From positions 1 to 62,954 of the forward strand of contig JAOPKD010000016.1 in NCBI GenBank assembly GCA_025517565.1: 62,954 nt of DNA. Direction: 5' to 3'. The DNA is from Halapricum hydrolyticum (lineage in GTDB: Archaea; Halobacteriota; Halobacteria; Halobacteriales; Haloarculaceae). The notes below the pieces were generated by a model. It was not told where the DNA came from, did not search any database, and worked only from the letters and a program-made list of their open reading frames with translations. Shown here piece by piece: positions 18,836-26,752 of the stretch. How positions within the stretch are numbered: the first letter of the stretch is position 1; every line of letters begins with the position of its first letter. Position numbers and translations under genes: made by a program.

Positions 18836-19050
18836 GCCGACCGCCTCCTTTGGTGCACGCACGTAGCCAAGACTGTCAGTCGATTTAGACAGACTGTGTT
18901 TTGCCGCAGACCAGTGGTCAGGGTGGTCAGGGTGGTCAGGGGGTTTTCGACCATAGGGGGGGTGGGTAAATTGGGGGTACCCTCCCCCTGTCCTCGCGCG
19001 AGCGCGCATTGACAGGCGACCCCCTGACCACCTATGGCAACGTCACTCAT
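18832..19050 (-). CDS. Small unknown protein with TTL repeat
   Basis: 72 residues. The middle reads LTTLTTLTTG, encoded by three 9-base tandem units. The gene is supported by 4-8 base overlaps with the genes on both sides rather than by homology. Four Cys are present but not in a clear metal pattern. The same repeat in another frame would read PDHPDHPDH. The DNA may therefore be selected as a site and the peptide may be incidental. Confidence 0.4.
   Translation of the reverse strand: MSDVAIGGQGVACQCALARGQGEGTPNLPTPPMVENPLTTLTTLTTGLRQNTVCLNRLTVLATCVHQRRRSA
18913..19032. repeat. Iteron-like tandem repeats with inverted partner
   Basis: Three tandem 9-base units of the form RGTGGTCAG lie at 18913-18939. 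A perfect inverted copy, CTGACCACC, is at 19024-19032, extended to 13 matching bases with the adjoining run of G or C. Between them are G-runs, a KpnI-like palindrome and TCGCGCGA. Iterons beside helicase and primase genes are typical of plasmid origins, so this is my best origin candidate for the element. Confidence 0.5.
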
Positions 19051-19144
19051 GGCGACCACCTTGTGTGACTTCCATGATATGCCGGACTTCTCGCCACCCT
19101 GTGGACGGACTCGACTCGCGGCGTAGCTGGCGGTCCCGGATCAT
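19043..19144 (-). CDS. Possible 33-residue protein in overlapping gene chain
   Basis: Translates to a basic 33-residue peptide containing TGWREVRHIMEV. The ATG overlaps the upstream zinc-ribbon gene's TGA (ATGA), and the stop overlaps the next ATG by eight bases, so it exactly bridges two otherwise unconnected members of the chain. No homology is recognised. The perfect coupling on both sides is the only evidence. Confidence 0.35.
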   Translation of the reverse strand: MIRDRQLRRESSPSTGWREVRHIMEVTQGGRHE

Positions 19145-19356
19145 TCGCTCACGCCCCCAGTTTCAAGCAGTGTTCGGGCGATTGCCCCGGCGTCGTCGTG
19201 TCGGTCAGACAGTCGCTCAAGCGCGTCCGCGTTCTCTCCCACTGCCTCGTGGATTCGTTCGCCACAATTCCGACACTCAAAGATACTCCCACTGTCACGG
19301 AACACGTCGCTACTGTTGCACGACGGACAAGAGAAGTCCGCCCGCTCATTCATCAT
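19141..19356 (-). CDS. Small zinc-ribbon protein
   Basis: 71 residues. CPSCNSSDVFRDSGSIFECRNCGERI has two CxxC pairs separated by about 14 residues, a standard zinc ribbon at about residues 10-33. A charged helix follows with ALERLSDRHDDAGAI. Two adjacent ATGs (19356, 19353) are possible starts. It overlaps the preceding gene by 11 bases. It could contact DNA or RNA polymerase; the function is unknown. Confidence 0.65.
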   Translation of the reverse strand: MMNERADFSCPSCNSSDVFRDSGSIFECRNCGERIHEAVGENADALERLSDRHDDAGAIARTLLETGGVSE

Positions 19357-19585
19357 TTTGCCACCCCATAAGCGTCGTCTGTTCGCCCGGCTTGCCCTGC
19401 CATTCCTCGAACAGTTCCGGTAGGTCGTCAAGGTCAGGATTAAACCCCTCCTCGCGTTCCCGGCGTTGCCCAATCCAGAGAAGGAACCTAGCGCTGCCGT
19501 GAGTGATAGTGTCGTGGTTTGGTGGACTCTGGCCGTCGTTGCCCGGACGAAAACCGTCGTCTGTAAATTGAGAGGCAGCCATCAC
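19346..19585 (-). CDS. Small unknown acidic protein
   Basis: 79 residues with the central segment ARFLLWIGQRREREEGFNPDLDDLPELFEEWQGKPGEQ. No membrane segment or metal motif. It overlaps the genes on both sides, including an ATGA at its start, and belongs to the eight-gene minus-strand chain. No family recognised. Confidence 0.6.
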   Translation of the reverse strand: MMAASQFTDDGFRPGNDGQSPPNHDTITHGSARFLLWIGQRREREEGFNPDLDDLPELFEEWQGKPGEQTTLMGWQNDE

Positions 19586-19782
19586 CGCTCACCCCACACG
19601 TCCGCCGGACTGTCGTGCGTATGGTAGGCTTCGATAACCTCCGCGAAACTAGCCTCTGGCGGTGCTCGAAACAGCCAGTGGGCCACGCCACGCTTGGGCC
19701 AGTTGCTCGCTTCTTCGGTGTCTTTACTGTCCTCCGCGTTCGTACTCCCGCTAGGCCGGGAGCGGTGTTCGTTCGTCGCCAT
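19582..19782 (-). CDS. First small protein of the replication operon
   Basis: 66 residues. The N-terminal half is polar and disordered-looking; the C-terminal half has WLFRAPPEASFAEVIEAYHTHDSPADVWGER. It is the first gene of the overlapping minus-strand operon that ends with the primase, so transcription should start in the divergent region 19783-19997. No family recognised. Confidence 0.55.
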   Translation of the reverse strand: MATNEHRSRPSGSTNAEDSKDTEEASNWPKRGVAHWLFRAPPEASFAEVIEAYHTHDSPADVWGER

Positions 19783-19847
19783 GATTGGATACCAGGGTGC
19801 GAACGTCGCCGCGACCGGCCTACTCTGCTAAACGGCGCATTTATGCC

Positions 19848-19894
19848 AAAACAGCCCGTTGATCCACGTGTGTAGGACGTGGGCGGGCTGTTTT
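19848..19894. promoter_or_regulatory. 47-base two-tier palindrome between divergent operons
   Basis: Outer arms AAAACAGCCCG (19848-19858) and CGGGCTGTTTT (19884-19894) are perfect inverted copies. Inner arms CCACGT (19864-19869) and ACGTGG (19877-19882) nest within. The 215-base gap 19783-19997 around it contains no gene. The nested symmetry suits an operator for a dimeric repressor of both operons, or an origin hairpin. Confidence 0.6.
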
Positions 19895-19962
19895 CCGTCC
19901 AACTTTCTACCGTCGAACAGCCACGGCGTCGTTCTATCTCAGACATATTATGGCTAGGGTAA

Positions 19963-19972
19963 AGTATATAAT
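19963..19972 (+). promoter_or_regulatory. TATA box of the element plus-strand operon
   Basis: AGTATATAAT lies 26-35 bases before ATG 19998, a near-ideal archaeal TATA box. It selects 19998 over the in-frame ATG at 19950, which would lie upstream of the promoter. Confidence 0.75.
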
Positions 19973-19997
19973 GGGGCGTTCCTATATTCATAACGCA

Positions 19998-20522
19998 ATG
20001 GTTGACGATAGCGAGATCCCCCAAGTGCCGGGCCGGAGCTTCCTCACAAAATCGCAGAGAGAGTACCTATTTGGAAAAGAGTTTGATGACGATAGGGAAC
20101 GACAGTTGAGGTTTCAAATCAGGAAAAACATCCAAAGCGCGCTGATGGATTTTCAACTCATTTGGAATCTGTCTGAAAAAGACCGCCTACTTGCTACGAA
20201 ACCGCTCTCATCATACTATCAATTTGAGGGGGTAGCGGACTGGTTGTCTGAGAAAGACCAGGATCTTCTAAAAGACCTATCGGACGTTAATCTCTCCGAA
20301 GGCGACGAGCACATTGGTGGATTAATGCACGAAGGCATTGTGGACTTGCTGATTTTGTACGCCACTAGTTACGGGATTGGCACCTTTGAGAATTTGATCC
20401 AACGGGCGCTTGATGAAGCAGCTTTCAAAACAGCCCTTGAGATGGATCGGGATATTGGAGCATTCGACGTGCAGATACAACGGACTGAATCAGTGACTGA
20501 CGCCTTGCCGGAAGAGGACTGA
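19998..20522 (+). CDS. Unknown soluble protein, first gene of element plus operon
   Basis: 174 residues, mostly helical and charged, with no membrane segment. Distinct stretches are SFLTKSQREYLFGKEFDDDRERQ near the N-terminus and GTFENLIQRALDEAAFKTALEMD near 140. The coding sequence is markedly richer in A and T (for example AAA, TTT and GAT codons) than the host genes and even the rest of the element, suggesting recent arrival from elsewhere. No family recognised; the leading position behind a strong promoter suggests high or constitutive expression. Confidence 0.75.
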   Translation: MVDDSEIPQVPGRSFLTKSQREYLFGKEFDDDRERQLRFQIRKNIQSALMDFQLIWNLSEKDRLLATKPLSSYYQFEGVADWLSEKDQDLLKDLSDVNLSEGDEHIGGLMHEGIVDLLILYATSYGIGTFENLIQRALDEAAFKTALEMDRDIGAFDVQIQRTESVTDALPEED

Positions 20523-20570
20523 CCCTGGCCGTCCTATTATAACTGATTTTAGTCCCTTCTACCAATTGTA

Positions 20571-20756
20571 ATGAGTCAACACCGACCGGAGAAGGGTATT
20601 GCCCTATACTCGGATACGGAACGTGACTTGTGGGAACGTGCGGAAGCGAAAGTTAGGCAAGACATGGGGAGAAGCGCCCGCGAAGGAGAAGTGCTCGCTA
20701 AAATCTGTGCTGAATATCTCGGGGAAGAGAAACCATTCAGGGAGATCGAAGCATGA
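20571..20756 (+). CDS. Small protein, possible ribbon-helix-helix-like (copy 1)
   Basis: 61 residues. It aligns loosely with the next gene in the pattern DxxWxxAExxV...G...Y.G...P, so the two look like diverged duplicates. The size and charge fit small DNA-binding proteins but no signature proves it. Its stop overlaps the next ATG (ATGA). Confidence 0.6.
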   Translation: MSQHRPEKGIALYSDTERDLWERAEAKVRQDMGRSAREGEVLAKICAEYLGEEKPFREIEA

Positions 20757-20953
20757 GCCAGAGACAACGCACCGGACTGTTGAATGTCCAACTCCGGCGT
20801 GAAACCGATCAACAGGTGTGGCAAGAGGCAGAGCAAGCGGTGGCAGAGTCGCTTGGGGTTGATACAGACGACCTATCACGGGCTGACGTAGCGCGGGAAC
20901 TCGCGGAAGCCTACACCGGCAGAAACCCGCTTGGCGGGTGGCGGGAGGATTGA
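20753..20953 (+). CDS. Small protein, possible ribbon-helix-helix-like (copy 2)
   Basis: 66 residues. The N-terminal GLLNVQLRRETDQQVWQEAEQAV has the strand-then-helix look of ribbon-helix-helix proteins, followed by LSRADVARELAEAYTGRNPLGGW. Probable paralogue of the preceding gene, with which it is translationally coupled. A heterodimeric regulator of the element is one possibility. Confidence 0.6.
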   Translation: MSQRQRTGLLNVQLRRETDQQVWQEAEQAVAESLGVDTDDLSRADVARELAEAYTGRNPLGGWRED

Positions 20954-20957
20954 GACA

Positions 20958-21188
20958 ATGAGTGGAACCCACGGCGGCACCGGGCGCGCGGACCTAGCCC
21001 TAGCGTTGCTCACCTTCGGCGGGATCGTTGCCGTCACCGGCTGGATTGCGAACAGTGTGTTGGGGGAGTTATCGGGCATAGACCGGACTGGTACCGTCGA
21101 AGGGTGGTATCTGATTTTAGGCGTCCTAATGCCTGTGCTGGCTATTCTCGGCGTTGTGGCGTATTCAATCTGGAGTGGATACCAATGA
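20958..21188 (+). CDS. Small two-helix membrane protein
   Basis: 76 residues with two hydrophobic segments, about residues 11-32 (ADLALALLTFGGIVAVTGWIA) and 49-72 (LILGVLMPVLAILGVVAYSIW), and a short extracytoplasmic or cytoplasmic loop. No signal cleavage site. It lies four bases after the preceding stop and overlaps the next gene by ATGA. Small two-helix proteins in mobile elements include holin-like and immunity proteins, but no function is shown. Confidence 0.7.
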   Translation: MSGTHGGTGRADLALALLTFGGIVAVTGWIANSVLGELSGIDRTGTVEGWYLILGVLMPVLAILGVVAYSIWSGYQ

Positions 21189-21622
21189 GTCGAGATCGCA
21201 CCTTTCGCCCGCGAATCAGTCGTGAAGAGAGAGACAGGGTGTACCAACTGGCCGAACGGTTGAACGGTGCCGAAGTGACCGGCGGGTTCCCAAAGGCGCT
21301 ACGGCTGCTGCTACGCTGGTTTACGGTGATTCAGGAAAACGTCAAAGAGTGTCCTGAGTGTGGCAACGACGACCTACACGACTGGTTTGAGACAGACAAC
21401 GGTGATACTGTCGAACTACCAGATGGAAAGTGGTACTGCACCGAATGTGGGGAACCATTCGACGTATGGGACTACGTAGGCGTCGAAAACAGGGAGCAAG
21501 CACAGTTCCCAATCTTCCGTGATACCATTCGCTACACCTTCGAGGCAGACGACAAACCGACTGGAAACGTCGCTACCGAAGTGGACGTGTCGGGTACCAA
21601 TCCGATCAACGACTCTTGGTAG
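21185..21622 (+). CDS. Zinc-ribbon protein with ribbon-helix-helix-like N-terminus
   Basis: 145 residues. The N-terminal 40 residues (FRPRISREERDRVYQLAERLNG) resemble a DNA-binding ribbon-helix-helix domain. A four-Cys zinc site follows, CPECGNDDLHDW and WYCTECGEPFDVWDY, at about residues 52-100. The C-terminus is polar. Last gene of the plus operon, coupled to the membrane protein by ATGA. A regulator is likely, target unknown. Confidence 0.65.
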   Translation: MSRDRTFRPRISREERDRVYQLAERLNGAEVTGGFPKALRLLLRWFTVIQENVKECPECGNDDLHDWFETDNGDTVELPDGKWYCTECGEPFDVWDYVGVENREQAQFPIFRDTIRYTFEADDKPTGNVATEVDVSGTNPINDSW

Positions 21623-22116
21623 TGTCTGTTTCGGCACTTTTGACTATCACGTATCAGACACCACTCCCCGATGTATGGATAGAGGACATTCTACCAGGAC
21701 AGGGTAATACGGGCGGCACAGACTTCACAGAACAGAAATTCAGAACGAACCACTACCACAAGCAAGCGGCATACAATGTATCAATATAACGTATAGAGCA
21801 GAATGGTACCCAAGTTGTAGTGGGTGCAGGGTGGGACTGGCGGCAGGGTCACATCTACGGCCAGTGAATCGGCTACTGTCCGGCGATTAGGCGGCTGTGA
21901 GTGAATCGGATAAGCAACCCTATAACGGACAACACGCGAAAGGCAAGACTGCTCTGGATTCCTAACGCTGTCGCTGATACATACACGGTATCGGGGACTA
22001 CAGTTAGGGTAAGAACGTGCGAAGCGGTGTCTGTCGTCTGTCGGTGGACGGTCGTACTATGTGGCTCGAAGGGATGGGGACACACACATACACACGGGCC
22101 TACCGTCCTATGCGTA
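21623..22116. other. 494-base gap in element, no convincing gene
   Basis: The region is less GC-rich than the host, with a short CA-repeat tract near 22080-22097 and A/T-rich patches near 21779-21800. A 131-codon frame on the plus strand (from 21901) runs through it and across the next minus gene, but its composition (His-Thr-His-Thr run, many Cys and Trp) is not protein-like. Probably the 3' end of the plus operon plus non-coding DNA. Confidence 0.5.
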
Positions 22117-22308
22117 CTACAGATTTTCCTGTACCAGCGTATCGGCTGGTTTGTCAAACTCGGCGTCGATCCCCAGTTGGTGCAGGAAGTGTCGGGCGTC
22201 ACCCCGTCCGATTCGAGCCTCTTGGGTAAATTCAAACATCGTGTCGCACTCTCTGGCGAGCTGTTCCATCGTTTCGCGGTCAAGGTGTCGTGGTAGTTCC
22301 GTCGTCAT
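22117..22308 (-). CDS. Small unknown element protein
   Basis: 63 residues from ATG 22308 (a TTG four codons earlier is also open). Charged, single domain: HLDRETMEQLARECDTMFEF and ARHFLHQLGIDAEFDKPADTL suggest two or three helices. It lies 122 bases downstream of the 1137-residue gene on the same strand. No family recognised. Confidence 0.6.
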   Translation of the reverse strand: MTTELPRHLDRETMEQLARECDTMFEFTQEARIGRGDARHFLHQLGIDAEFDKPADTLVQENL

Positions 22309-22430
22309 GATGTGGTACAAGCCTTGTGCGTTGTGTTTTCCGTACTTTCAGAGTGTCTTTTTCGGATATTCGCTAAGTGGTGGTTCTCCCCGTCTCAAGT
22401 GTAGGGGTGAGAGTGTCCGATTCCACTCCC

Positions 22431-25400
22431 TTACAGCAGATTCCCGAATCCTGGCAGGCTGTCGGTATCACTGTCACCGTTGCCTTGGAGTGGGTCAAGG
22501 AACTCGACTTCATAGCCTTCCCCGAACTGCTCAAAGCGCGCCCTGCCGTCGTCGTCACTGTCGCCACCGAGGTCTAGATCCGGCAGTCCCGGCGTTCGCG
22601 GGCGTCCAGTCGGTGGATCAAACGGCGGGCGTCCGGTGCCACCGCCACCTGTTGGGTCACCCGGCCCGCCAGTTGTGGGTGTGTCTGTGGTCGTTGTCGG
22701 CGTGTCTGTCGTGGTCGTCGTTGTGGTCGTTGGCGTCTCAAAGGTCCGCAACTGCTGGCTAGTGTCGATATCCAGCGTCGGCGTTGTGCCTACGTCTGCA
22801 CGGATATCTGTCCGCCCGTCAAGCCCCTCGAACACATCCGGCAGTTGGTCGGCCCTGTCACGGAACCCGGCGGCAATATCCAGTGTGGATTCCTGTGCCT
22901 GTGCCGTCCGTTCGGTCGTCTCTGTCACCGGATCAAACGGTGTGGTGTCTTCGCGGGTTCCGGGCGGTGTCGTTGCCTCTTCCGTCGCCGCTGGCTGTTG
23001 GGCTTGCTCTAGCCGAGTAACTGCACTACCGATTTCAGCACCGAACAGTGGCGAGAGTCCGGGCGTGCTGATATCCGCTGCCGTCGTCTCGAAGTCACCG
23101 CTACGGCTTCGCCCGGTTCGGCTGCCTGTCCCGCGTGTGCCTGTGCGTCCGCTTGTAGATCGACCACTGCCACCGCGTCCACTTCGGCCACCGCGTGAGC
23201 CAGGACTACCAGTCACGGGATCACGCCGGTCAACGTCCGGGCGCGTCCCGGCGATATCTGGCATATCGTCACCGTCCACATCTGGCGTCTGACTCCGCTG
23301 CCGTCCAATCTGTAACTGTCCGCGATTGTCGGTTGTGAACTGCCGGAGTGTGTCACTGCCAGGGATTGGTGTTGATGTGGGATCAACGTCACTGTCACCC
23401 TGGCGGAACTGCCGAATGTAGGAGTCACGGGAGAGGTCCGATGTATCGGCTCCTCGAAGTCCACGGCTCTCGGCACGCAAGCGGCGTGCTGTCCGCGTGG
23501 GAAGATCAACCCGGCGAAGGAACTCCCCGGCGCGCCCGCTCAAGAGTCCGGCGCGTGTCGCTGCTGCACTCACACCGTATCCAGCGGCAGCCCCGGTCAA
23601 TAACTCTCCCGTGAATCTGGCCGGGTTCTCTTGGGCATACTCGGCTTGCTGCTGTGCCACTGTCTGCCCAACATCAAGGGCGGCACCCGGCGCGTCTGTC
23701 GGATTCTCATAGGTGAACTCGGCGGCGTCTGTCCCGACATTCACGGCTGTCCGTCCGGCGGCTGGCAGGCCAAAGAGTAGCATACTACCGCCACGGCCCA
23801 AGCCAGTCGTCAACTCCCCGGCTGTCTCACCTAACTGCCCTTCACCGCTAATGTCGGGATCGTCACCCTGTGCAAGATCAATCGGTGCGCCGAGGATATC
23901 CACGCCGATATTGATTCCTTCACCGACAGATTCACCCACATACGGAATCGCCTGATTGACTTGTGCTGTCGTTCTCGCGCTCGCGTCTGCAATCGCGTTC
24001 GGCCCGAAGGCACCCACCAAGCCACCGATCCCGGTTGCCCCTCTTTCTGGCGTCTGCACGGTCGATTGGGTAAATCTGGATTGATCCGGGCGGTAGATAT
24101 CACCCTCGAACACATCCCCCTCTGCCTCTATGTCTGCTGGATCGTCAACACTGCCTTCGGGATCAACACCGATTGCGCCAAGGTCCGGTGCCGGTGGCTG
24201 GCCGTCCGTCTGTTCATCAACCGGCTGAGTAGCGTCCCCGTCGCCAACAAGGGCGTCGATGTTACTCCCAATCGTCTCAAGCGCGTCTGCCACCTGTTGA
24301 CTGCTTGCCTCAGCAAAGCCACCGGCAAGGTCAAGCGCGGCGTCCTGCCGCTGTGCAATCTGGTTCTGCACGTCGTCTGTGAGTCGCGCCTGTCCGTCGT
24401 CAAGCGTCACATCATCGGCTCCTACGTCGATCTTCGGTATCTGTGGGTTCAACTCTGTCGCAATCTGCTCACGCCGTGTCTGCTGTAGGTCTGCCTGCGC
24501 GCCTTCGGTGAGTCCGTACCCACGGCCACCCTCAGTGAGTCGCACATCACTCGACTGTAGGTCAATCGGCAGTTCCCCGCTCAGTTGGGACGCGATTGCT
24601 TGCCGTTGCCCGGATTCTGTTACCTCTGTCTCAAAGCCGCCACGGTAGTCTAGTTGGATATCTTCGGCAGTAAGGTCCGCCCCTGTCTGATCGGCTATCT
24701 GTTGGGCTGTCTCTTCTTGAAGGCTCTGTAACCGTTCACTCTGGATTTGCCGCCGGATACCAGGGCGAAGTGTTGGGGTCACTTCGCCGTCGTCACGCTC
24801 CAACTGCACCGCCCCCGTACCGATATCCACCGTACTGAACTCTTCATCAAACCGCTCTGCCGCCCCCTGCCGGATCTCTGCAAGTTGCTCTTGGACTTGT
24901 TCGGGTTCGTCTTGCCGTCGCCGGGGTGCCCCACGGTTCGCCTGCCGTAACTGCTCTTCTTTGCGTTCACTGTACCCCCTGGCCGTCTCTGCACCAAACG
25001 TCTCGTCAAACAAGTCTGGTTTAGCGAGGTCGTCAGCGTTCTCGATTGCCGGGCTAATGCTACGGATTTCACCGCCAGAAAGACCCAAGGCTCGCAACTC
25101 AAGCGGGGACCGTTGGGCAAGCCGGGCTTGGGCTTCAACGGACGGGTCAATGGTGGGGTTATTCACGGCGTAGGCAAGCTGCTGTAGGCTTGCCTGTGCG
25201 TCAAAGGCTGGATCGGACGGGCGCACCGGTGAGCCAGTCGCACGCCGCTGCTCATCAAGCGGGATGTCCGTGCTCGCACCTTGGTATTGCTGTTTCCCAA
25301 AGCCTTCGCCTTCACCGATCAACTCACGCGCCCGCTCTGGCGACAGTTCGTTGAGGTTGACGCCTTGAAGCGCGTCTTCTGGTTGCTGTTGATCAACGGG

Positions 25401-25844
25401 TTGTGTGGGTTCGCTCGCGGATTCCTCTGGTTGCCCGTCTTGGATTGTCTCACTACCGCTCGGGATTCCTTCGGACGGGTCGCGTGGCGTTCGCCCGCTT
25501 GAATCTGACTGTTGTTGATCTCGTTGTTCTTCGGCTAGTTCACGCGCCCGATCAATCCCCTCACCAATCGCATTACGCACTGTATCAAGCGGACTGTCTG
25601 TAAGCCGGTCCACAAAGTCGGGCGTCCCTAGCCCGGCAGAGTCCGGGCTTGGATCGGGGCCATTCTCCGGATCTGGCGGCGTTCCCTGTGGGGTTTCAGG
25701 GCCGTTGTCTTGGGTGTTTTCCCGTTCGTCTTGCTTCTCAGAGTCGTCTTGCTCTTCTTGCTGGTTCTCGATATACGTTTCAGCACCGCCGAAGGCGTCA
25801 CTCACCCGCGTTCCGTCAGATAAGACGGTTTGTTCATCAGCCAT
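22431..25844 (-). CDS. 1137-residue low-complexity protein of the element
   Basis: The largest gene of the element, about a quarter of its length. Residues 1-170 are very acidic and rich in Gln, Glu, Pro and Ser. About 180-570 are helical with many Gln/Arg/Ala and repeated small motifs such as LTEGxxxxL and TxxDIQLD-like segments. About 630-800 contain Gly/Ala-rich, mildly hydrophobic stretches (GIGGLVGAFGPNAIADA, LTGAAAGYGVSAAATRAGLL) that could associate with a membrane. Then follow a Gly/Arg/Ser-rich segment and a Thr/Pro-rich linker (about 1030-1070), and an acidic C-terminus. No signal peptide or enzyme motif. Candidates are a particle-associated structural protein or a transferred effector; neither is proven. 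Confidence 0.8.
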   Translation of the reverse strand: MADEQTVLSDGTRVSDAFGGAETYIENQQEEQDDSEKQDERENTQDNGPETPQGTPPDPENGPDPSPDSAGLGTPDFVDRLTDSPLDTVRNAIGEGIDRARELAEEQRDQQQSDSSGRTPRDPSEGIPSGSETIQDGQPEESASEPTQPVDQQQPEDALQGVNLNELSPERARELIGEGEGFGKQQYQGASTDIPLDEQRRATGSPVRPSDPAFDAQASLQQLAYAVNNPTIDPSVEAQARLAQRSPLELRALGLSGGEIRSISPAIENADDLAKPDLFDETFGAETARGYSERKEEQLRQANRGAPRRRQDEPEQVQEQLAEIRQGAAERFDEEFSTVDIGTGAVQLERDDGEVTPTLRPGIRRQIQSERLQSLQEETAQQIADQTGADLTAEDIQLDYRGGFETEVTESGQRQAIASQLSGELPIDLQSSDVRLTEGGRGYGLTEGAQADLQQTRREQIATELNPQIPKIDVGADDVTLDDGQARLTDDVQNQIAQRQDAALDLAGGFAEASSQQVADALETIGSNIDALVGDGDATQPVDEQTDGQPPAPDLGAIGVDPEGSVDDPADIEAEGDVFEGDIYRPDQSRFTQSTVQTPERGATGIGGLVGAFGPNAIADASARTTAQVNQAIPYVGESVGEGINIGVDILGAPIDLAQGDDPDISGEGQLGETAGELTTGLGRGGSMLLFGLPAAGRTAVNVGTDAAEFTYENPTDAPGAALDVGQTVAQQQAEYAQENPARFTGELLTGAAAGYGVSAAATRAGLLSGRAGEFLRRVDLPTRTARRLRAESRGLRGADTSDLSRDSYIRQFRQGDSDVDPTSTPIPGSDTLRQFTTDNRGQLQIGRQRSQTPDVDGDDMPDIAGTRPDVDRRDPVTGSPGSRGGRSGRGGSGRSTSGRTGTRGTGSRTGRSRSGDFETTAADISTPGLSPLFGAEIGSAVTRLEQAQQPAATEEATTPPGTREDTTPFDPVTETTERTAQAQESTLDIAAGFRDRADQLPDVFEGLDGRTDIRADVGTTPTLDIDTSQQLRTFETPTTTTTTTTDTPTTTTDTPTTGGPGDPTGGGGTGRPPFDPPTGRPRTPGLPDLDLGGDSDDDGRARFEQFGEGYEVEFLDPLQGNGDSDTDSLPGFGNLL

Positions 25845-25895
25845 ATGCGTATATTCGTCATTCGCTAGTAAAAACCGACAGGGCCAGGGGCGATT

Positions 25896-26495
25896 TCAGA
25901 AACTCACACCCTCGAAGGCGTCGTTTATCACTTGCTCAGAGGGTGCGTTAAGATACGGTTCAATCGCCTGCCAACTGTCCCACCCACCCACTGCCATGAC
26001 AACACGCGGGTTCATGCTCTCATCAACCAGCAACCGCTGTGCATACCGCCTGCGTAGGTCGTGGCTTGAGACATACTGGTAATCCTCTTCGCCGGTCGCT
26101 TCCGCTGTGCGTTCTGCCACACGTTTCACGACGGCTCTCACGCCACTCTCAGACAGGTCTATGAATGGGTCACTCGGGCGTAGATCATTCGCCTGTCGGT
26201 ATTGGTGTAGATCCCGTTCGGTTGACTCTAACAAGTAAGCGTCCCGTGGCTTGCCACCGTTGCCTGTCGTATCCTTCCCTTCCGGCACACGGAGGCGGTA
26301 GTGTTCGCCGTCGTCTGTCCGCTTGATGTGCTTGGGCTGTATCTGTGGTATCTCGAAGGCCCGGAGTCCGACATAGCCACCCAACTGAATGAGTAGATCG
26401 TTCCGTGGGTTGCCAGCGTGTCGCCGGAGCTGTTCTAACTCACTGTCGGTGAGCCACACCTTGTGTTCGGTGCCGTTCGTTGCTTCGATTCGCAT
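25896..26495 (-). CDS. Short tyrosine recombinase (XerC/D-like)
   Basis: 199 residues, essentially only the catalytic domain. The tetrad is visible: Arg in GGYVGLRAFEIPQI, Lys near GKDTTGNGGKPRDA, HDLRRRYAQ (HxxR), and GGWDSWQAIEPYLN carrying the final Trp/Tyr positions. The core-binding domain is absent or very short. It may resolve multimers or invert DNA rather than integrate. Its own 256-base upstream gap separates it from the larger integrase. Confidence 0.85.
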   Translation of the reverse strand: MRIEATNGTEHKVWLTDSELEQLRRHAGNPRNDLLIQLGGYVGLRAFEIPQIQPKHIKRTDDGEHYRLRVPEGKDTTGNGGKPRDAYLLESTERDLHQYRQANDLRPSDPFIDLSESGVRAVVKRVAERTAEATGEEDYQYVSSHDLRRRYAQRLLVDESMNPRVVMAVGGWDSWQAIEPYLNAPSEQVINDAFEGVSF

Positions 26496-26752
26496 AGTAG
26501 TTTGTTTAGAGAAGATAGCACTAATACCCGAATGGCCAGGGTGGATATAGGCCAGTATCAGGGTGATGTGGTGGATTCAGTCACGACTTGTGTAATAAGT
26601 CGGCAATAGACTAGGTTCCAATAGGTCGAAACACCCGATTCCTCTCAGAGGCGCGCATTTGCCTCAGATTCGATTTCTTGCCCAAGACGATGAATCCCCT
26701 TCACCACTGCCGAGAAATAGCCGGGTCTGGCGTGGGTGTAGCCACGACTGGC
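26496..26752. other. Gap between the two recombinase genes
   Basis: 257 bases without a credible gene. A/T-rich patches near 26505-26530 and 26590-26620 could hold the promoter of the short recombinase on the minus strand. No clear inverted repeat was seen. Confidence 0.4.

Noticed and set aside
21901..22296. 131-codon plus-strand frame in the element gap
   Set aside because: Rich in Cys, Trp and a His-Thr run, overlaps a better minus-strand gene, and no start signal is seen.
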